Below, piece by piece: positions 57,250 to 64,000 of a stretch of DNA of 64,000 nucleotides. Origin of the DNA: Prunella strophiata (taxonomy: Eukaryota; Chordata; Aves; Passeriformes; Prunellidae); the NCBI GenBank assembly GCA_036583965.1, contig JAZBQD010000064.1, positions 206,745 through 270,744 on the forward strand, in the 5' to 3' direction. Under the pieces are notes generated by a model that searched no databases, was not told where the DNA came from, and worked only from the letters and a program-made list of their open reading frames with translations. The stretch's first letter is position 1, and each line of letters starts with the position of its first letter. Position numbers and translations under genes: made by a program.

Positions 57250-59444
57250 TGCAGCTGTGCCCATGAAGTGATTCAGTCAGCAATTGTTGCACCCTGACCC
57301 AGGGGGTGCTATTCTTGGGAATGCAGCCACAGGACTGACAGCTGCCAAATCTCAATGGTCTCACATTATGACATCACCAGTGGCATAAGCACCACCCTGG
57401 GCTGGCAGAACAGTGGTATCAGGGCCCCATTCCCATTCCTGAGTGGGCTGGGAGCCTCTAGCTCCACACAGTGCTGCTGATCCAGTGGGGCACCCTGGGA
57501 CCCTCCAGGACTCTGAGTACCCCCATTCTAGTGGGCTGGTGCACCATGTTCCTCTTTGGCCAAAAACACAAGACCTCTATTAGCACGTACCCTGACTCCT
57601 ACTGCCTGCAATGCTCTGTCACAAAGAACAGGCTTCATTGCAGCTCTGTAAAGAAAACAAGTTTGTGATGCAGGTAAATGCTATGGGAGGAGGAAACCTT
57701 GGAGTTTCTACTCTAGCCTGTTAGGTGAGGTCATGGATTGGAGACACACACACGACACAACACAGCAACAGTTATCAGCAAACAGCCCTGAGTTTAATAT
57801 GGCTGCCCTTTTTATAGGGGCTTTGAATCTCCTGGGTCCAGATAGATGATTGGATGGGACCTCTTTCTGCCCAGCTCTCTGACCAGTGGTGTATCTGCAT
57901 CTAAGCTTGAACAGGGTTGGCTGAGGTCTCTGTTACCTCTTTTCTAGAATGAGCCAGGTCAGCCAAATTGGATTTGCTTTGGCCAGATTTATCTTGTTCA
58001 GCTACAGACCAGCTGTACTGAGAAAATTCACCCTTTTGGTTATATTAAAAATACAAAGTGTTCTCTGCTATCCTACCTGCAAGGGCCCTTTGCAGACAGG
58101 GTGACAGAAGACAGCATGGGTCTAATTTGAATGAGGTTTTCCACCCAATTTGACAAACATAGCTCCCCTCAGCTAGCGATGTGTCCCATGTACTACTGGA
58201 GTTGTAGCACTCACTTCCAGGAGCTGTTAGGTGAGATCACAATCTTTCAGGCTAACATGCCACAGGTTAACTACTTATAGTTACAAATTACAACTTAACT
58301 CTAAAACCAAGAAACCCGTTAACCTTTAGAACTGTTAGAAAAAAACCCAATTGCCAGAAAAACAATTTGTAAACAGAAAAAAACAGTTTGTAAATAGAAA
58401 AAACAATTTGTAAACAAATAAAGTCTTTAAATGAACTGTCACTTTAAGTGTCCCAGATTTCCATGAGGCAGGTGAACAAGTTGTTTCCACTACTGTTCCA
58501 CACACAGCTCTACAATGTCTGTTGACGGGCTGTCAGGAGCTAGGTCTTTTTGGCTCTCAGAGAACCTATCACACCCGAGACAGCCCAACTACCTAAAATG
58601 GCATAAAATTAGCAGGATGGCTTCTGAGGTAGTGCTGGAAATAGAAAAGTTTTAATAAAAGGCAAAATAACAAAGCTCTTACAGAGAAAACCCAAGCCAG
58701 GGGCAAGAGGTTCTTGCTTCTGGTAAAAACACCCCACAAAAGCGATTATTTCCTTTCTTCTCTTCTTTTTCTAGTGAATTACTTAGGTGGGACCTTTTGG
58801 CTTCTCTCTAATTGGATGGCTTTAGGTTTGAGGTGAAGTCTCAAAGGTCCGATGAGGTGTCTTTTTACCAAAAAGAGGGAAAAAACTTCTGGGCTTTTTT
58901 CCTTTTTAAGGAGACAAAGGATAATTTGGTCACTCTGTCAACAGGGGGCACATTCCTACATCTCACCCTTTTTATATATATAAAAAGGAAAGAGGAGAAA
59001 GGAATATGATCTGAAAAAGTTTCACCCTTGTTGAAAATTTGTAGGTATGCTAATAATTTTTAAATTTGGTTATAATTTTTATTGCTTGCAAACTATTCTT
59101 CTATCTTAACTTTGGTGAAGTGTTTTCTCAGGCAAGCCTCAAGTTTCTGGCTATATATGATTTGAACATATAGAACTTCAAAGCATTTTTAACATGTTTC
59201 AGAGGTAGGTTGATAACTTTTTAACACAACAGTAGTAACTTACAGAACCTTTTCAGTGCAAAACTATTTTTTAAACAATTTTAACTAGTGCAAACTTAGA
59301 AAACACAGTCTCTGCTTTAAGAAATATCTTCATGTTTGAATATGGACAGCTGTCGCTCAGTTATTTGCGTGTTCTTCTTCTGGTGTCCTCTGCTGCTCTT
59401 GGATCGGCTGTACCTGTGGCTTGACATTTTTTTGCAGGGACCCA
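57250..59444. other. Gene-free stretch with a repeated 12-mer
   Basis: No gene is supported. CTGTTAGGTGAG occurs at about 57718 and again at about 58226, perhaps flanking a ~500-bp element. Short AAACAATTTGTAAAC-type repeats lie near 58360-58415. Confidence 0.4.
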
Positions 59445-60330
59445 TCAAAGACCTGCATTTGTAGAAATACATGCAAACCCCCTCCCCCAAGTCACAAGAG
59501 GATGGGGTCCTGAAATTTGTCCTGTCTCTGGATCCTTGATGAAGACTGGTGGCCTTTCCTTGAGCTTTGCTTGACTGATATTGCTGAAATGTCTGAAAGT
59601 CGGTGGTACCTGCTCCATAAAAGAATTATTTAAGAAATTGAAAACATATATAGCTTTATTCAGCCTCTCTATTGTAGAAAGCATTTCCATCCCTCCCTTT
59701 TGCCTTTCAAGGATCATTTTCAGAGATCTGTGTGCTCTTTCTACAATAGATTGGCCTGTGGAAGAACGTGGAATACATGTGGTTGTTTGATTCCCCAGAT
59801 TTTGAAAAAATCTTGCAGCTTGTTAGAAATGTAGGCTGGTCCGTTGTCCATTTTAACTTCTTGAGGAATATCTAGGGATGCAAATGCTTGTAAGAAATGT
59901 TTAATTACATCTCTACTCTTTTCTCCTTGAGGTGCAGAAGTGAAAATTGCTCCTGAAAATGTATTTATTGATAAGTATGTGTTTGAACTGTGCAAATGAC
60001 TGAGTGATGTCAGTTTGCCATATCTGCAGGCTATTTAAACCTCGAGGGTTAACCCCTGTTGCTACTGCTGGTATGGCTAATTTTTGGCAATGTGGACATG
60101 ATTGAACAATCACTTTTGCCTGATTTTGAGAGATGTTAAACATTCTTACTAAAGGCAGGTGCATTTTGATGATAGAAAGCATGGTTCATTTTGGCCTGTT
60201 CAATAACATGGGAAGTGTATTCTGTATTGACATGGCTAACAAATCAGCCATGGCATTGCCTTCTGCTAGGAAACCCGGGAGCGCAGAATGTGAACAAATG
60301 TGTATTATGAGTAGGGTTCCTGTTGAATAG
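59445..60330 (-). pseudogene. pol: ERV4 RNase H end and integrase remnant
   Basis: The RNase H C-terminal His/Asp region (LPGFLAEGNAMADLLA) precedes an integrase zinc-binding part with CPHC. The core motifs are IWQTDITQ (first Asp) and KMDNGPAYIS (second Asp), then a region where the catalytic Glu is obscured by a frame break, and the C-terminal WGRGFACIST. It closely parallels ERV2 integrase. Confidence 0.88.
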
Positions 60331-61103
60331 AAAGAAGGAAGATAATTTTCTTGAGCAAACCATATAGCTGGTCATTGGAAACTTCTTTTAGCAGAGACCC
60401 TTCTGCTCTCTCTCCACTACACCTGCAACATAGAACGAATCCGTTACTAAATTAAGAGGAAACGTAATTTTGAAAAGACCCACACGACTGCTGTTAACAT
60501 TATTATTTGTGAAGAACCGTCTACTTCTTCAATATCTGATTCCCATTTTTTTGTCTCTGGATTTTGCCAATCAATCACAGATTTTTTTTGATTTCCATGA
60601 ACCGTCTGTAAAAAATGTGATTGCTTCTAGGGGTGCATGACTTCTTAAGGGCTTATGAATTAAAGATTAATTTAGTAGCTCATGTTTGGGACAATTGACT
60701 GATATTTTCCCCATAAAATTTCCTAGGGCGAATTGCATAACCTCTGAATTTTGAATTACCATTCTAGATAGATGGATGTGACAGGCAGAAAGATTTCTGC
60801 AAAATCCTTTCCTGAAAGGGAAAACATTTGGGATCTAGCCTTGATAATTAGTTGTGATATAATTTCAGGGCAAGTTGTTATAGTTTTATTACCCAGCTGA
60901 CAAGACAGTGAAAGCCCATTCCTTAGGAATTATCAGATGGTCCTTCTCTAGATCCCACTGGAATATTAAACCATGAAGCTGTGGACTCTTCCCCTAACAC
61001 TTCAAACAAAAAAGGCAAGTTAGGATTATATCAGTGAGCCTGGCGTGATTGGATAGCTTTGCATCACTTTTTCGAAAGCATTTTAGGCTTCTTTGTTGAA
61101 TTC
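60331..61103 (-). pseudogene. ERV4 RT connection and RNase H, unreadable
   Basis: By position this should hold the RT connection and most of RNase H. Stops and shifts are so dense that I can only place it by its neighbours. Confidence 0.45.
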
Positions 61104-61900
61104 TCATTGTGAGTCTAAAGCTGTGTCTCCCTTTAATAGATTGGACAGAGGGGCTAAGTCCTGGTTTGAGACGCCTAGCAGTGTTTGAAGCCAGTTCAGA
61201 GTCCCTACTAGCTGCTGCACTTCATTCAGTGTTTGTTGGTTTTTCTTTAGTGGGATGGTTTTTGGAGTTACAGTTTGTTCTGTGATTCTGTATCCTAAAT
61301 ATTCCACGAGGAGGTTTCTTGTATTTTTCCTTCGCTATTGTGAGTCCTGCTTTCTCCACTGCTGAGATGAACCTGATCTGTTGTCTCCTGCTTGATGCTT
61401 GGTTTTTGCTGCTTCTAAAATTAGTCCATATAATGCAAGATGAGGGAAATTTGGGTATTGTACACGAACTGAGGAACGTACTTTTGCTACCTAACCACTG
61501 GCATATACTCGGACCAATTGTGGCATAACCTTGAGAAAGTATAAGCCAGTGGTATCTTTTTAAAGGGGCCTGCTTATTGATTGAATGGGATGGAAAAGGC
61601 AAATTGTGACTTGTCATCTGGATGTAAGCGAATATTGAAAAAAAACGTCTTTAAATCAATAACAGTTAACTTCCAATCCTGTGGAATCATAACAGGAGAA
61701 GGTAACTGGTTGTAAAGAACCCGTTTCTTGAATCACTGCATTAACTTTTCTGAGATCCTGCAAAAACCTCCATTTTCCACTGTTTGGCTTTTTAACTATA
61801 CGAAAACTGAGCGTTCTAGAGGCTGGTAGTTGGAGTTAGGTGACCTTTATTTAACTGTTTCTTGTACCAACTGCTCTAATACAGCAAGTTTCTCTTCTCG
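61104..61900 (-). pseudogene. pol: ERV4 reverse transcriptase remnant
   Basis: RT palm motifs are readable in several frames. At 61423-61437 the minus strand reads Tyr-Met-Asp followed by a stop, so the second catalytic Asp is gone. The thumb is seen as EVQQLVGTLNWLQTLLG (61222-61104 region), matching the equivalent in ERV2 and ERV3. Confidence 0.85.
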
Positions 61901-62093
61901 TAGGGCCATTGGCTGACCCAGACAGGTGTATTGGATGTCCATGTGAGTTTTTGAGTGTTATGTCCATCCACAGCCCTTGTTAAAAATCAGTTTCTAGTCT
62001 CAGACCCCATTGGAGAGAATGACTCTTCCCAAAAGAACTATATCAGCTCCTACTATGAATGGTTTTGTGGTGGCAACATGAAGTTCAGGTCGC

Positions 62094-62843
62094 TCAAATA
62101 TGACAGAATACATCTACGAAACCTTTCACAGTGACCACCAATACCTGCCAGTTGGTCCAGTGGTGGGTACGATGGTCCAGTCCCTGTGGCCATTTCAGTT
62201 TTGATATCAGAGTGATGTCAGCTTTAGTATCTATCAGGCCAATGAGGGTGGTGGTTTCCCTGAGATGCTTTAGGACACAGGTGAGTTGAGGCCGCCTGCA
62301 GCTGATGTGCCTGGTACAAGTGATGAGGGATGTATTGCTTTGTGACTCTGGTAGGAGAAAGCTTGTGCTATGGTTAGTCCTTAGGTAGAAAACATGGAGG
62401 GTCTGGACATAAAGACAATACAGTGATTTCCTGTGAACAGGTGACAGATAACACAGTTGGAATGATATAGAAACCTTCTGCACGAGATCTGTTCACTCCA
62501 CTATGAAGAACTGACGTGGTTGGGGTTCAGGGCCCAGCTGTCCTGTGGAGATTGTGTGAGCAATGGCATTTGTTAGCATTACTGGTTGGGCTGTAAACAG
62601 CTCCAATCTGGTACCTGGGATATGTGCTCGGTAGTGGCTGCAATATCTGCTGCAGTATCTGTGCTTTGGGCCTGTGTGTCTCTGGGCCTTGGTAGCCAGT
62701 GTTCTTTTGTCTCGCCCTCCACTGAACCGTTCTCGTCTGCAAGTTTCAGTTTCCCGGAAAATGGCATGACAAACCCTGTCTGGGCGAACTCTCGTATTTT
62801 GAAAGGGAACTACCAGAGGTCTCTCAGAGCTCGATGACCCCAA
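62094..62843 (-). pseudogene. pro: ERV4 dUTPase-like and protease remnant
   Basis: The upstream frame has ELFTAQPVMLTNAIAHT, similar in kind to the start of a retroviral dUTPase-like domain. The downstream frame has LIDTKADITLIS, a retropepsin active site in which the catalytic-loop Gly is Lys. The order matches the ERV3 pro frame. Confidence 0.65.
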
Positions 62844-62845
62844 TA

Positions 62846-64000
62846 TGTGTTAGAAGTCTCTTTTTTCCCATCCTGAGTACCAAAGAAGGTTCAACTCTTC
62901 GTCTGCAGTTTCCAAGGGTTTTTTTTTTATCTTATCTGCTAAATTCTTTTCCCTGACCTGCGAGGTCCATTCAGCAATGTGCATCCAAGGCACACTGCCC
63001 CCTCACAAGTCGGTGTTTGTCTTTTTATACTAAAAACTACGTGTACTTTATTTAACTGCTCTCATTTCCTCTTCAAGCCTCGCCTCATCCCAGAGGGGAG
63101 AGCAGAAATTAAAGGACTCCAAACAGAGGTCAAAAAGGACAATTTAATTCAAGTCAGTCCAGGAAAAGGGACAGGATCATGCTTTGGCTCTAGGCCAATC
63201 CTCGGTGGCCAGCTGGGCCCCCCCTGTGATCCAAGGAACCGGATCCCTGGCCCCAGAATTTCCTGTCCCACCCTGGGGAGATACAGACAGGATTTTACCC
63301 ACTTTTCGCCAAAAAAAATGAGGGCAAAACGCCCAAAGCAAAGGGTTTTTTTGCTAATGGAGAGATCTGGTGACATCCTCCTGGTTGTCCTGGAGGGGTG
63401 GTAGAAGGGTCTTTTTTGGGGCACACAGAGTGACACCAGCCCTCCCCCCCAAAAAAAGACTGGGAGAAGAACCAAGACTCAAGTTGGTGCCAAAAAACTC
63501 ATTAGTGTTATATCTTCTGCATCTATGCATTCCATCCTAGTGATTCCTCTTCACCTAAAAATCCATTTATTCTTCCTCATTAAGCCAGGACCCAGTGGTT
63601 TAAGTGGGGTAAAGCACCATGGGCTGGACCTACAACACACCAGTGGAGAGGGGCTGTGGCCTGCAGCTGGGTGAGATCCTCTCCCACAGAGGAGCAGCAA
63701 CATCCATCTCCACACCCCTCCTGCAGGTTTTGGGGCACCTTTCTGTCAGCAAAATGTACCTTTTCTATCCTGCTGCATTAAACTAAACTGTTTTCTCAAT
63801 TGCTGCTGCAAAGGTGCTGCTGCACAGTCACAGGGCTCAATACCTTCCTGCCGCTCTATTGACTCTGAGCTTAATGTTGTTGTTTGTCCAGGGGACTCTG
63901 GTTCACTGCAGCTTTGGGAAAAAATGCATTCGTTTTTTAGAAAATGCTTTTTTTTTTTGGGTGACTTGCAGGATCACCACCCACAGATGACCTGGCTAGG
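62846..64000. other. Gene-free right end of window
   Basis: No gene is seen. The stretch near 62950 (ACCTGCGAGGTCCATT) reads in reverse like the very end of the ERV3 LTR (CCTCGCAGGTCA), so part of an ERV4 5' LTR may lie here. I cannot define it. Confidence 0.4.

Larger units (their letters stand above)
59445..62845 (-). mobile_element. ERV4: minus-strand class II pol remnant
   Basis: On the minus strand from the right come a dUTPase-like segment (62843-62493), a retropepsin remnant (62483-62094), RT (about 61900-61104), the RNase H end (about 60330-60180) and integrase (60182-59445). No LTR pair, gag or env could be assigned. It is the most decayed of the four proviral pieces. Confidence 0.85.

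Overview
This window looks like nuclear DNA from a bird, probably a songbird. The evidence is long CR1 LINE copies with EN and RT domains, a CR1 tail ending in an ATTCTGTG-type repeat, many class II (ERVK-like, alpha/beta-retrovirus-related) proviruses and solo LTRs with 6-bp target-site duplications (TSDs), and spliced exons of one host gene, FAM219A. I see no bacterial genes, rRNA, tRNA or CRISPR array.

Layout. Positions 228-6573 hold provirus ERV1 (+), with both LTRs and TSD GAGCTG. It carries a decayed gag, a tract almost devoid of G (about 2185-3533), decayed pol, and two later solo LTRs. From 6.6 to 23.4 kb there is gene-free DNA packed with LTR fragments, including an inverted pair of ~600-bp elements (10102-10702 and 17927-18544) and a third copy at 21259-21868. 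At 23665-27096 lies ERV2 (+), a provirus remnant running from the RT active site to its 3' LTR, with a solo LTR inserted at 25874-26330. Four coding exons of FAM219A (+) lie between 28502 and 36278 and encode the C-terminal 132 residues. The first ~53 residues expected from mammals were not found and may lie upstream of the window. From 42.6 to 55.3 kb is a nested stack: an old CR1 (CR1-B) split by a younger CR1 (CR1-A), by a two-LTR provirus ERV3 (45846-54640) that itself carries a solo LTR, and by a further solo LTR. At 56.2-57.2 kb are two more LTRs. ERV4, a fourth pol remnant on the minus strand, spans 59.4-62.9 kb.

How it fits together. FAM219A is the only host gene I can support; its splice sites and frame are intact. 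Nearly everything else is retroelement sequence in layers that can be ordered in time by nesting. FAM219A is, from memory, Z-linked in birds. Together with the LTR density and two serine replacements in its conserved core, this makes a sex-chromosome origin, possibly the W, a reasonable hypothesis, but not one the sequence alone proves. The most unusual signal is the strand-specific loss of G inside ERV1, which looks like G-to-A hypermutation confined to one segment of a provirus.

All comparisons were made by eye. Edges given without a TSD are approximate.
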